Assembly (NCBI GenBank): GCA_023388835.1 | Contig: JAEWFK010000107.1 | Span: 1-9,216 of the forward strand | DNA: 9,216 bases | DNA from: Pseudomonadota bacterium | GTDB lineage: Bacteria; Pseudomonadota; Gammaproteobacteria; Burkholderiales; Burkholderiaceae_B | Direction: 5' to 3' | Part shown: piece after piece, positions 1 to 6,950 of the stretch | Layout: each line of letters opens with the position of its first letter | How positions within the stretch are numbered: the stretch's first letter is position 1 | Notes under the pieces: generated by a model | Database searches by the model: none | What the model saw: the letters and a program-made list of their open reading frames with translations, nothing else | Told to the model about the DNA's origin: nothing | Position numbers and translations under genes: made by a program

Positions 1-1041
1 ATGCTGATATTGCGAGTCCTGCTGCAAGGCCTGCCAGTCGGGTGCAGGCATCTGAGGCATGAGGCGACGCAGCCGCGCCACCGACTGCGGCGGTGTCTTG
101 AACTGCAGGCGCGCCAGCAGCTCGTCCGCCAGATCGGGCCGGTTGCACACCAGCACCATGTCGCAGCCCGCACCGAGCGCCGCATTGGCGCGCGCCAGGA
201 TATCGCCGGCTACCGTCGCGCCTTCCATGGTGAGGTCATCCGAAAACACCACCCCATCGTAGCTCAGGCGCTCGCGCAGTACATGCTGCACCCACACTTT
301 GGAGAAACCCGCAGGGTGGGAATCCACTTCGGGATAGATGACATGAGCAGGCATCACGGAAGGCATCACCAGGTGGCCCAACCAAGCGTAAGGCGCGGCG
401 TCTTCCTGCAAAATACTTTCCAGATCGCGCGCGTCGACCGGAATTTCATGGTGTGAATCGGCCTCGACGGCGCCGTGCCCAGGGAAGTGCTTGCCGCAGG
501 CAGCCATGCCGGCGCGACCCAGGCCCTGAATCAGGGCACGCGCCAAGCTGGATACGGTGGACGGATCGCGATGGAACGCCCGGTCGCCGATCACTTTGCT
601 CACGCCATAGTCCAGATCGAGTACTGGCGTGAAGCTCAGGTCCACGCCACAGGCGCGCAGCTCTGCGGCCAGTATGAAGCCGACCGCAGTGGCGGCTTTC
701 ATGGCTTGCTGTGGATCGGCATCCCAGGTTTCACCAAGCGCCCGCATGCACGGCAGTGGCGTGAATCCATCGTCGCGGAAACGCTGGACCCGTCCGCCTT
801 CGTGATCCACGGCGATGAGCAGGGGTTCATTCCGAACGGCGTGTATCTCGGCACATAGCGCCGCCAGCTGGCTGCGGTCTGCATAGTTGCGGCTGAAGAG
901 AATGACGCCCCCCACGAGAGGATGGAGCAGGCGCTCGCGTTCGTGGTCAGTCAGCCGGTGCCCGGCGACATCCACCATGACGGGCCCGGGCTGCAGGGAA
1001 ACAAGCGGCGATGCCGCCGCAGAAACATTATCGAAGCTCAT
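1..1041 (-). CDS. nagZ: Beta-N-acetylhexosaminidase NagZ (3' end cut by window edge)
   Basis: Cytoplasmic family 3 glycoside hydrolase that removes N-acetylglucosamine from anhydro-muropeptides during peptidoglycan recycling; in many Gram-negatives its product feeds the AmpR/AmpC beta-lactamase signal (family knowledge). The minus strand reads open from an ATG at 1041 to the left edge, 347 codons without a stop, so only a short C-terminus is missing compared with the usual 340-350 residues. Visible motifs are AVDHEGGRVQRF (about residues 77-88), KHFPGHG (184-190) followed by ADSH (194-197), which holds the Asp-His acid/base dyad, and FSDDLTMEGA (266-275), which holds the nucleophilic Asp. No signal peptide is apparent, as expected for cytoplasmic NagZ. 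The start shares an ATGA overlap with the acpS stop, suggesting translational coupling; acpS-nagZ adjacency is usual in betaproteobacteria. The plus-strand frames here are shadows. Confidence 0.95.
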   Translation of the reverse strand, partial: MSFDNVSAAASPLVSLQPGPVMVDVAGHRLTDHERERLLHPLVGGVILFSRNYADRSQLAALCAEIHAVRNEPLLIAVDHEGGRVQRFRDDGFTPLPCMRALGETWDADPQQAMKAATAVGFILAAELRACGVDLSFTPVLDLDYGVSKVIGDRAFHRDPSTVSSLARALIQGLGRAGMAACGKHFPGHGAVEADSHHEIPVDARDLESILQEDAAPYAWLGHLVMPSVMPAHVIYPEVDSHPAGFSKVWVQHVLRERLSYDGVVFSDDLTMEGATVAGDILARANAALGAGCDMVLVCNRPDLADELLARLQFKTPPQSVARLRRLMPQMPAPDWQALQQDSQYQH

Positions 1042-1463
1042 GATTGCTGCAAAGATTCGACCACCACGTAGGCGGCCACAATATCGTGTTCGTCGGTCAC
1101 GGACACATGGGCGGCGCCGTAGCGTTCGGCGTACCAGCCCGCGAGCGGTTCCGAGAGTTTGACGTAGGGACGGCCGCCCGGGGCGTTGAGGGTCTGCATG
1201 CGCGACCACGCCATCGGGCTGTGCATGCCCAGGCCGATCGCCTTGGAAAACGCTTCTTTGGCGGCGAAGCGCGTCGCCAGATAACGTATGCCCCTGCGCG
1301 GGTCACGCTGGTAGCGCCGCTGAAAGGTCTGAATTTCTTCAGCGCCTAAAATGCGGCGCACGAAGCGTTCCGGATGCCGCTCGAATACGCGTTGAACGCG
1401 ATCGAGCCGTAGAAGATCGGTGCCTATTCCCGCAATACGTGCCCCACCCGCCTGCGCCAACAT
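1038..1463 (-). CDS. acpS: Holo-[acyl-carrier-protein] synthase AcpS
   Basis: Transfers 4'-phosphopantetheine from CoA to the conserved serine of apo-ACP, switching on fatty-acid synthesis (essential, cytoplasmic, Mg2+-dependent). Family motifs are clear: GIGTDLLRLDRV near the N-terminus with the metal-binding Asp (residue 16 from this start), ATRFAAKEAFSKAIG with the metal-binding Glu (residue 70), and a C-terminal SVTDEHDIVAAYVVVE strand. I start at the ATG at 1463, giving 141 aa, because GGGAG lies 8 nt upstream (1472-1476). An in-frame ATG at 1478 adds five residues but is preceded by a pyrimidine-rich stretch with no Shine-Dalgarno. The family is usually about 125-140 aa. The stop overlaps the nagZ start (ATGA). 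Upstream, paaK ends 45 bp before the outer ATG; acpS more usually follows pdxJ in proteobacteria, so the context is unusual. Confidence 0.94.
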   Translation of the reverse strand: MLAQAGGARIAGIGTDLLRLDRVQRVFERHPERFVRRILGAEEIQTFQRRYQRDPRRGIRYLATRFAAKEAFSKAIGLGMHSPMAWSRMQTLNAPGGRPYVKLSEPLAGWYAERYGAAHVSVTDEHDIVAAYVVVESLQQS

Positions 1464-1471
1464 GCCGGCCG

Positions 1472-1476
1472 CTCCC
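1472..1476 (-). promoter_or_regulatory. Ribosome binding site deciding the acpS start
   Basis: GGGAG on the minus strand, 8 nt before the ATG at 1463. It lies inside the first codons of the longer acpS reading (ATG at 1478), which itself has no purine-rich motif upstream. This favours the shorter 141-aa product. Confidence 0.5.
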
Positions 1477-1510
1477 ATGCAAAGAAACCAGTCCGCATCA
1501 TAACGTGTCC

Positions 1511-1525
1511 GAGCCGCTGCGGCTC
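1511..1525 (-). other. Short hairpin at the paaK stop (weak terminator candidate)
   Basis: A perfect 6-bp GC-rich stem, GAGCCG / CGGCTC, with a 3-nt CAG loop, beginning within the paaK stop codon. No run of T follows on the minus strand, so it does not look like a standard intrinsic terminator. It could weaken read-through from paaK into acpS, protect the paa transcript's 3' end, or be chance in GC-rich DNA. Confidence 0.3.
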
Positions 1526-2831
1526 AGCGCGGCCGCTTGTCGATCACACGGCGCGCCTTTCCGGTCAGGGTGCGTTCCACCCCGCCCGCGTCCTGAACCG
1601 TGATGCGCGCGCTGATACCTACGTAGTTCTTCAGGGAGTGCCCCAGGCGATGGGCCAGGCCCCGGCGGTCTTCGTCGCGAAGGTGTTCGTATTCGCCGCG
1701 CAGTTCGGTCAGGACTTCCAGGGCGTCCAGATTGCCCTCGCGCGTGACTACCAACTGGTATTGCGGCGCGAGTTCCGGCATTTTGAGGACCAGCTCCTCG
1801 ACCTGGGTCGGGAATAGATTCACTCCGCGAATAATGAGCATGTCGTCGCTGCGGCCGGTGATCTTCCCGATGCGCCGCATGCTGCGGGCGGTGGGCGGCA
1901 TCAGGCAGGTCAGGTCGCGCGTGCGATAGCGTATGACCGGCATGGCTTCTTTAGTGAGCGAGGTGAACACCAGCTCGCCGGATTCGCCCTCGGCCACCGG
2001 TTCGCCAGTGTCCGGGTTCACGATCTCGGGGTAGAAATGATCTTCCCAGACCACGGGACCGTCTTTGGCTTCAACGCATTCCATGGCGACGCCCGGGCCC
2101 ATGACTTCGGATAGTCCGTAGATATCCACGGCGTCAAGGCCGGCGTGTGCCTCGATGTCTTCACGCATGCGTCCGGTCCAAGGCTCGGCGCCGAAAATGC
2201 CGATGCGCAGGGATGAATCCTTGGGATCCATGCCCTGACGCTGCATTTCCTCCATGATGTTGCAAAAATAGGAAGGCGTCACCATGATGACGCGCGGCTG
2301 GAAGTCACGGATAAGCTGAACCTGCTTTTCAGTCTGGCCACCCGACATGGGTACCACGGAGCACCCCAGCTTTTCGGCGCCGTAATGCGCTCCCAGACCG
2401 CCAGTGAACAGCCCGTAACCGTAGGCGACATGTACGATGTCCCCCGGCCTCCCCCCAGCCGCCCAAATGGAACGGGCTACGAGATCCGCCCAGACATCGA
2501 TGTCGCGTGCCGTGTAGCCGACCACGGTGGGTTTGCCGGTCGTACCGCTCGATGCATGAATGCGCACGACTTTTTCGCGAGGCACCGCGAACATGCCGAA
2601 GGGATAGTTCTCGCGCAGATCTTGCTTGGTTGTGAAAGGGAAGCGGGAAATATCCGACAAGGTCTTGAGATCATCGGGATGCACGCCCGCCTGATCGAAG
2701 CTTTTGCGGTAGTGCGGCACGTTGTCGTAGGCGTGCCGCAGTGTCCATTTCATCCGTTCCAGCTGCAAGGCCAGCAGTTCATCGCGGCTTGCGTGCTCAA
2801 TGGGGTCGCGGCCCCCTTTTGTTTGCGACAT
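1524..2831 (-). CDS. paaK: Phenylacetate-CoA ligase PaaK
   Basis: First enzyme of aerobic phenylacetate catabolism: phenylacetate + CoA + ATP gives phenylacetyl-CoA, AMP and PPi (ANL adenylate-forming family, cytoplasmic). The 435-aa length fits the family. Motifs in order: ATP-binding ASSGTTGKP (about residues 93-101), IFGAEPWTGRMRE (212-224), DIYGLSEVMGPG (236-247), the hinge-region RTRDLT (303-308), GRSDDMLIIRGVNLFP (326-341), and a C-terminal lysine in TGKARRV (about residue 425), the position of the catalytic lysine in this superfamily. The ATG at 2831 has an excellent AGGAG 6 nt upstream. It follows paaI after 32 bp and is the last paa gene before acpS. A paralogous aryl-CoA ligase is possible, but the paa context and motif match make PaaK the clear call. 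Confidence 0.96.
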   Translation of the reverse strand: MSQTKGGRDPIEHASRDELLALQLERMKWTLRHAYDNVPHYRKSFDQAGVHPDDLKTLSDISRFPFTTKQDLRENYPFGMFAVPREKVVRIHASSGTTGKPTVVGYTARDIDVWADLVARSIWAAGGRPGDIVHVAYGYGLFTGGLGAHYGAEKLGCSVVPMSGGQTEKQVQLIRDFQPRVIMVTPSYFCNIMEEMQRQGMDPKDSSLRIGIFGAEPWTGRMREDIEAHAGLDAVDIYGLSEVMGPGVAMECVEAKDGPVVWEDHFYPEIVNPDTGEPVAEGESGELVFTSLTKEAMPVIRYRTRDLTCLMPPTARSMRRIGKITGRSDDMLIIRGVNLFPTQVEELVLKMPELAPQYQLVVTREGNLDALEVLTELRGEYEHLRDEDRRGLAHRLGHSLKNYVGISARITVQDAGGVERTLTGKARRVIDKRPR

Positions 2832-2863
2832 GATTGTCTCCTGCCCTCTTCCTTTATGTTCTT

Positions 2864-3367
2864 TTACGCCTGGCGCGGGGCGGTTTCAGTCAGGGCCCCT
2901 TCCACCACATTGCCCTTGATGCGGTACGAGCGCCCCCGAAACACGGCGATCGCCTTGCCGTCCTGATTATGCACCTGCACATCGTAGATGCCGGTACGGC
3001 CTGTCAGGGAGTATTCCTCGGCCACGGCAGTGAGCCGGTCGCCTTCGAAGGCGGGCGCCAGGTAGTCAATGGTGCAGCCTGAACCGACCGTTACCAGATT
3101 CCGAGAATTGCATGCGAAGGCGAAGGCGCTGTCCGCGAGCGCGAAGATGAAGCCCCCATGGCAGGTTTGGTGGCCATTGAGCATATCGGCCCTGACTGTC
3201 ATGCTCATGCGGGCCTTGCCGGGAGAAATGGCATCCAGCCGAGCCGCCAGGGCCTGGGACGCAGGGTCGCGGTCGTACATGGCGCGTCCCGTGAGTTCCG
3301 CCAGGGCCTGAGGATCTTCCGGAAGCATGTCGGCGTGCTCTTCCATCAGTTTGGTCAGCGTCTGCAT
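2864..3367 (-). CDS. paaI: Hotdog-fold phenylacetyl-CoA thioesterase PaaI
   Basis: Acyl-CoA thioesterase of the phenylacetate pathway, thought to hydrolyse dead-end CoA thioesters (such as hydroxyphenylacetyl-CoA and ring-derived by-products) and free the CoA pool. The signature is NGHQTCHGGFIFALADSAFAFACNS, split as NGHQTCHGG (about residues 64-72) and ALADSAFAF (76-84), with the catalytic Asp at about 79. The later GSGCTIDYLAP and FRGRSYRI segments also match the family. The ATG at 3367 overlaps the paaG stop as TAATG, with AAGGGAAG just upstream. This gives 167 aa, whereas E. coli PaaI is about 140 aa: the first 29 residues are a helix-like, partly acidic extension. An internal Met at about residue 30 (3280) would give a shorter protein but has only a weak ribosome site and would start later than typical family members. 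Confidence 0.93.
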   Translation of the reverse strand: MQTLTKLMEEHADMLPEDPQALAELTGRAMYDRDPASQALAARLDAISPGKARMSMTVRADMLNGHQTCHGGFIFALADSAFAFACNSRNLVTVGSGCTIDYLAPAFEGDRLTAVAEEYSLTGRTGIYDVQVHNQDGKAIAVFRGRSYRIKGNVVEGALTETAPRQA

Positions 3368-4158
3368 TAACTTCCCTTGAACACCGGCTGTCGTTTTCCC
3401 ATGAAGGCGGCGACCCCTTCAGCGTAATCGTCGCTGGCGCCCAGTTCACGCATCAGGTCGCGCTCGAGATCGAGCTGGGTCTCGAGCGTGTTGCCCAGAC
3501 TCTGCTGCATAGCCCGCTTCGTGTAGGCGAGTCCTTTGGTCGGCGCCCGCGAAAAATGCTCAGCCAGGGCATCGAGGCGGTCCTGGAATTGATCGTCGGG
3601 GACGGATTCCCAAATCAAGCCCCATTGCTGTGCCTGTTGCGCGCTGAGATTGTCGCCGAGCATGGCGAGCCCCATGGCGCGCGCCCGGCCTACCAGACGC
3701 GGCAAGGCATAGGTGCCGCCGGTGTCGGGAACCAGTCCCAGGCGACAGAACGGCTGAATGAAGCTGGCGGATTCGGCGGCAATCACGATGTCGCCGCCCG
3801 CCAGGGCCAGGTTGGCGCCTGCGCCCGCCGCCACGCCGTTCACGCCCATCACCACCGGCAGCGGCAAGGCGTTCAGACGGCGGACGAGCGGCGCATAGAA
3901 CTTCTCCACCGTCTCGCCGAGGTCGACACGGCCGCCGTCTTCGCCCGGCTGTCGCTCGGAAAGGTCCTGGCCCGCGCAAAAGCCCCGCCCCCTTCCTGAA
4001 AGCAACAGCACCCGGGCGCCGCCCTCTTCCACGCGCCCCAACGCATCGGCCAACTCGGTGTGCATCTCAGCGGTAAAGCTGTTGAGCTTGTCAGGCCGGT
4101 TCAACCAGATGCGGGCAATACCGCCTTCGTTGACGAACTCGATATTCTTGTAATCCAA
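3367..4158 (-). CDS. paaG: 1,2-epoxyphenylacetyl-CoA isomerase PaaG (TTG start)
   Basis: Crotonase-fold enzyme that converts ring-1,2-epoxyphenylacetyl-CoA to oxepin-CoA and also shifts the double bond of a later ring-opened intermediate. From the TTG at 4158 the protein is 263 aa, against 262 for E. coli PaaG. Visible: LNRPDKLNSF near the N-terminus, the oxyanion-hole segments GRGFCAGQDL (about 57-66) and NGVAAGAGANLAL (107-119), and LGLVPDTGGTYALPRLVG with the catalytic-position Asp (about 145) in place of the Glu of true hydratases; the C-terminal region LETQLDLERDLMRELGASDDYAEGV also resembles PaaG. The reading frame is open up to an ATG at 4272 and another at 4191, but those residues overlap paaN and do not look like PaaG. 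The TTG has a full AGGAGG 5 nt upstream and lies 25 nt after the paaN stop. PaaF is the main alternative and is disfavoured by the Asp. Confidence 0.93.
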   Translation of the reverse strand: MDYKNIEFVNEGGIARIWLNRPDKLNSFTAEMHTELADALGRVEEGGARVLLLSGRGRGFCAGQDLSERQPGEDGGRVDLGETVEKFYAPLVRRLNALPLPVVMGVNGVAAGAGANLALAGGDIVIAAESASFIQPFCRLGLVPDTGGTYALPRLVGRARAMGLAMLGDNLSAQQAQQWGLIWESVPDDQFQDRLDALAEHFSRAPTKGLAYTKRAMQQSLGNTLETQLDLERDLMRELGASDDYAEGVAAFMGKRQPVFKGS

Positions 4159-4163
4159 GTCTG

Positions 4164-4169
4164 CCTCCT
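4164..4169 (-). promoter_or_regulatory. Consensus ribosome binding site for the TTG start of paaG
   Basis: AGGAGG on the minus strand, 5 nt before the TTG at 4158, within the 25-nt gap after the paaN stop. It decides the paaG start: upstream in-frame ATGs at 4191 and 4272 lack such a site and lie in paaN. A strong Shine-Dalgarno could compensate for the weak TTG codon. Confidence 0.7.
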
Positions 4170-4183
4170 GTGCCTTTGCCGGG

Positions 4184-5869
4184 TCACGCATGCCAGCGGG
4201 TCTGCACGACGCGGAAGCGATTGGCCACGTATGCGCTGTCCGACAAGGCGGCATTGGCAGCCGGGTTCGCACCGGTACCGTGAAAATCGCTGAAAGCAGC
4301 CGTCTGGTTGACGAAGACCCCGCCGGTGAGGTTCAGCGAGAGCGACACGCCTGCACGTTCGGCCGCCCGGCGCATCCGCTCGCCCACCGATTGGTCGGTG
4401 GTGTAGCCCGACAGCGTCAGCGCGCCGTGTTCGGCAGCCGTGTCGCGCGCCAGGGCAATGCTGTGCTCAGTGGAGTCCGTTGCAACGATGAACACGATAG
4501 GACCGAACCATTCCTGGCGAATACGCGGGTCGCCCGCTTCAGCCTTGAGCATCAGCGGCGTGCGCACCCGTGCATCCGGGTATTGGGGATGATCGAGCGT
4601 GCGGCTGTCGCAAAGCACGGGCAGGCCGAGCCCGCGCGCCTCGTCGATGCGCTGTGCCGTGGCCTCGCTTTGGATGGCGCCGGTGAGTTCCACCGCTTTG
4701 GCGGGATCGCTCATGGTTTTCTCGACGGCCTGGGCCAGTGCCTGCGCGACTTCGTCGAAGCTCATGCGGCCGTCAGCAATCGCAATACCGTCGCGTGGAA
4801 CGTAGACATTCTGCGGCGCCGTACACATTTGGCCGGAATACAGGGAAAAGGAAAAAGCCAGATTACGCGCGACGGATTTGATGTCGTCGACCGAGTCGAT
4901 GATGATCTGATTGACTCCGGCCTTCTCCGTATAGACCTGAGCCTGGCGCGCGTTGACTTCCAACCAGTTGCCATTGACGCTGCTGCCCGTGAAATCGATG
5001 ATGCGCACGGCCGGGTCCATGGCGAGCTGCTGGGCGGTGTCGTCGCCGCTGGCGTGCGCCGCCAGCTGGACGATATCTGGATTGAAGCCGCCTTCCTCGA
5101 GCACCTCGCGAGCGATCTGCACGGTCATGGCCAGTGGCAGGATGGCGCCCGGATGCGGTTTCACTATGACGGTATTGCCCGTGGCCAGGCTGGCAAAGAG
5201 GCCAGGGTAGCCATTCCAGGTCGGGAAGGTGGAGCAACCGATCACCAGCGCCACACCCCGCGGCACGATGGTGTAGCGCTTCTGCATGCGCAAGGGTTCG
5301 TGCTTGCCCTGCGGTTTCTCCCAATCGGCCAACTCCGGGATGCGCGCCATTTCCTGCCAGGCGTAGGCAACGGCTTCCAGTCCGCGGTCCTGCGCATGGG
5401 GGCCGCCTGCCTGGAAAGCCATCATGAAGCCCTGGCCGGTGGTGTGCTGTATGGCGTTGGCGATCTCGAAGCTGCGCCGGTTCAGCCGCTTGAGAGTCTC
5501 AAGACAGACGCCCACCCAGGCCTTCGGGCCGGCGTCGCGCCAGGAATCCAGGGCATCCGATGCGCGTTGCACGAGCTCAGCGGCGGTCGCCTTCGGATAG
5601 GCGATATCGAGGTCGAAACCGAAGGGGGAGCGCTCGCCGGCGACCGTGTCCGAACCTGCGTGCCCATTCAGCGGAAAATCCTGCCCACGCAGTATCTCGA
5701 AGGCCTGGCGACCGTCATCAGCCGCAGTCTCGCCGTAGGCGCGCGGGCTGGGAGACTCTGAATAGGGACTCCAGTAGCTTCGGCTTGCAGCGGCGGCCAC
5801 CGCCTGCTCCAGGACTTCGCGATTGCTTTCGAAAAAATCGACCGACACGTTGATGGCTCCTTTAATCAT
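4184..5869 (-). CDS. paaN: PaaN/PaaZ-type aldehyde dehydrogenase, ALDH domain only
   Basis: Aldehyde dehydrogenase of the phenylacetate pathway. In bifunctional PaaZ (about 680 aa) an N-terminal ALDH domain oxidises the semialdehyde made when a C-terminal (R)-hydratase domain opens oxepin-CoA. This 561-aa protein ends after the ALDH domain, like the PaaN type. Seen: cofactor-binding segment LATGNTVIVKPHP (about 228-240), IDFTGSSVNG (291-300), YTEKAG with the Glu at about 315, catalytic Cys at about 349 in YSGQMCTAP, and RQEWFGPIVF (451-460). The ATG at 5869 overlaps the paaE stop (ATGA) with AGGA close by. A GTG at 5848, with AAAGGAG 8 nt upstream, would give 554 aa and is a serious alternative. 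It is followed by paaG after 25 nt. The family is sure; the exact ring-opening role without a hydratase domain is inference. Confidence 0.92.
   Translation of the reverse strand: MIKGAINVSVDFFESNREVLEQAVAAAASRSYWSPYSESPSPRAYGETAADDGRQAFEILRGQDFPLNGHAGSDTVAGERSPFGFDLDIAYPKATAAELVQRASDALDSWRDAGPKAWVGVCLETLKRLNRRSFEIANAIQHTTGQGFMMAFQAGGPHAQDRGLEAVAYAWQEMARIPELADWEKPQGKHEPLRMQKRYTIVPRGVALVIGCSTFPTWNGYPGLFASLATGNTVIVKPHPGAILPLAMTVQIAREVLEEGGFNPDIVQLAAHASGDDTAQQLAMDPAVRIIDFTGSSVNGNWLEVNARQAQVYTEKAGVNQIIIDSVDDIKSVARNLAFSFSLYSGQMCTAPQNVYVPRDGIAIADGRMSFDEVAQALAQAVEKTMSDPAKAVELTGAIQSEATAQRIDEARGLGLPVLCDSRTLDHPQYPDARVRTPLMLKAEAGDPRIRQEWFGPIVFIVATDSTEHSIALARDTAAEHGALTLSGYTTDQSVGERMRRAAERAGVSLSLNLTGGVFVNQTAAFSDFHGTGANPAANAALSDSAYVANRFRVVQTRWHA
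5857..5863 (-). promoter_or_regulatory. Internal ribosome binding site for a possible GTG start of paaN
   Basis: AAAGGAG on the minus strand, 8 nt before an in-frame GTG at 5848. It is stronger than the AGGA only 3 nt before the ATG at 5869, so the true N-terminus may lie seven residues further in. Confidence 0.45.
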
Positions 5870-6945
5870 GTTTCCTGATCGAAGTCGATCAAGACCCGGT
5901 CAGTGACCGGAAAACTCTGGCAGCTCAGCACGAAACCCCGAGCCACTTCGTAATCTTCAAGCGCGAAGTTCGCGTCCATATCGACCTCGCCTTCCAATAC
6001 CTTGCAGCGGCAGGTCGAACAGACGCCCCCCTTGCAGGAATACGGTAGCTCGACGCCTTGTGCAAGCGCCGAATCGAGCAGACTGTCCTTGTTTTTCTCG
6101 ATGGTGATGCTGCGAGTCAGACCATCAAGCACGACGGTGAGGTCACAGAATTCACCCGGCGCTTCCCGGGCGTCCAGGCCCTTGCGCAGAGCGCGCGGGC
6201 CCTTGGGCGATCCGAACAGTTCGAACTTGATCTGATCTTTCGCCAGGCCTTTTTGCTGTAGCGCCCCGATCACGGATTCCGTCATATCCTGCGGGCCGCA
6301 GACGAACGCATAATCAATCATCGCCGGGTCCAGCCAGCGTCCCAACAATTGCCGGACCTTGTCGCCATCAAGGCGGCCGTTCAAAAGATCAATGTCCTGG
6401 TGCTCGCGGCTCATGATGTACACGACGGATAATCGTGTCATGTAGCGGTTCTTGAGATCTTCGATCTCTTCGCGAAAGAGTACGGCAGACGACGCGCGAT
6501 TTCCATAGAAGAGCGTGAAGCCGGACTCGGGTTCGGTATCGAGCGCCGTCTTGATCAGCGAAAGAATGGGCGTAATGCCGCTGCCCACGGCAAAGGCGGC
6601 ATAGTGACGAGCCTGCTCCGGTGAGAACGGAACCGTGAAATGGCCGTCCGGCGGCATGACGTCCACCATGTCGCCCGGCCGGAGCTCGGCGTTGGCCCAG
6701 GTGGAAAAAGCGCCGTCGTTCAGCCGTTTGATCGCCACGCGCAACTGGCCATCATGCGGTGCGGCGCAAATCGAGTACGAGCGGCGGAGTTCTTCTCCCG
6801 CCAATCGCATGCGCAGCGTCAGATACTGGCCCGGGCGAAAGGCGAAGGCGTCGGCGAGTTCGGGGGGTACCTCGAAGGTAACGACGACCGCGTCACGCGT
6901 GTTGCGCGCCACCGAGGCGACTTTGAGTGCTTGAAACTGGCTCAT
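5866..6945 (-). CDS. paaE: Phenylacetyl-CoA epoxidase reductase subunit PaaE
   Basis: Reductase of the PaaABCE multicomponent monooxygenase: passes electrons from NAD(P)H through FAD and a plant-type [2Fe-2S] cluster to the diiron centre of PaaA. From the ATG at 6945 it is 359 aa (E. coli about 356). Domain order is ferredoxin-reductase then ferredoxin: FRPGQYLTLR and RRSYSIC (about 54-60) bind FAD; GSGITPILS (121-129) and CGPQDM (216-221) bind the nicotinamide cofactor; the C-terminal cluster has Cys 304, 309 and 312 in PYSCKGGVCSTC plus Cys 342 in VLSCQ. The frame stays open upstream to 7413, but that part is a frame shadow of paaD and does not resemble a reductase. The start is 5 nt after the paaD stop with no clear Shine-Dalgarno, so translation may depend on coupling to paaD. 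The stop overlaps the paaN start (ATGA). Confidence 0.96.
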   Translation of the reverse strand: MSQFQALKVASVARNTRDAVVVTFEVPPELADAFAFRPGQYLTLRMRLAGEELRRSYSICAAPHDGQLRVAIKRLNDGAFSTWANAELRPGDMVDVMPPDGHFTVPFSPEQARHYAAFAVGSGITPILSLIKTALDTEPESGFTLFYGNRASSAVLFREEIEDLKNRYMTRLSVVYIMSREHQDIDLLNGRLDGDKVRQLLGRWLDPAMIDYAFVCGPQDMTESVIGALQQKGLAKDQIKFELFGSPKGPRALRKGLDAREAPGEFCDLTVVLDGLTRSITIEKNKDSLLDSALAQGVELPYSCKGGVCSTCRCKVLEGEVDMDANFALEDYEVARGFVLSCQSFPVTDRVLIDFDQET

Positions 6946-6950
6946 GAAAC

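Noticed and set aside
1..858. Plus-strand open frames at 1-456 and 475-858
   Set aside because: They are antisense to nagZ, which carries all the expected GH3 NagZ motifs; their products are Arg/His-rich and match no family I recognise.
1497..1502. TATGAT on the minus strand as a -10 promoter box for acpS
   Set aside because: No recognisable -35 hexamer sits 16-18 bp upstream, so it is not reported as a promoter, only mentioned as a possibility in the acpS junction finding.
1511..1525. Intrinsic terminator ending the paa operon
   Set aside because: The stem is only 6 bp and no T-run follows on the transcribed strand, so it is listed as a hairpin and not called a terminator.
2385..2966. Plus-strand open frame of 193 codons opposite paaK
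   Set aside because: Antisense shadow of paaK with no ribosome site or known motif.
4190..5761. Long plus-strand open frame of 523 codons opposite paaN
   Set aside because: It is antisense to a clear aldehyde dehydrogenase gene in GC-rich DNA, where stop codons are rare in the opposing frame. Its translation shows no recognisable domain and looks like a frame shadow.
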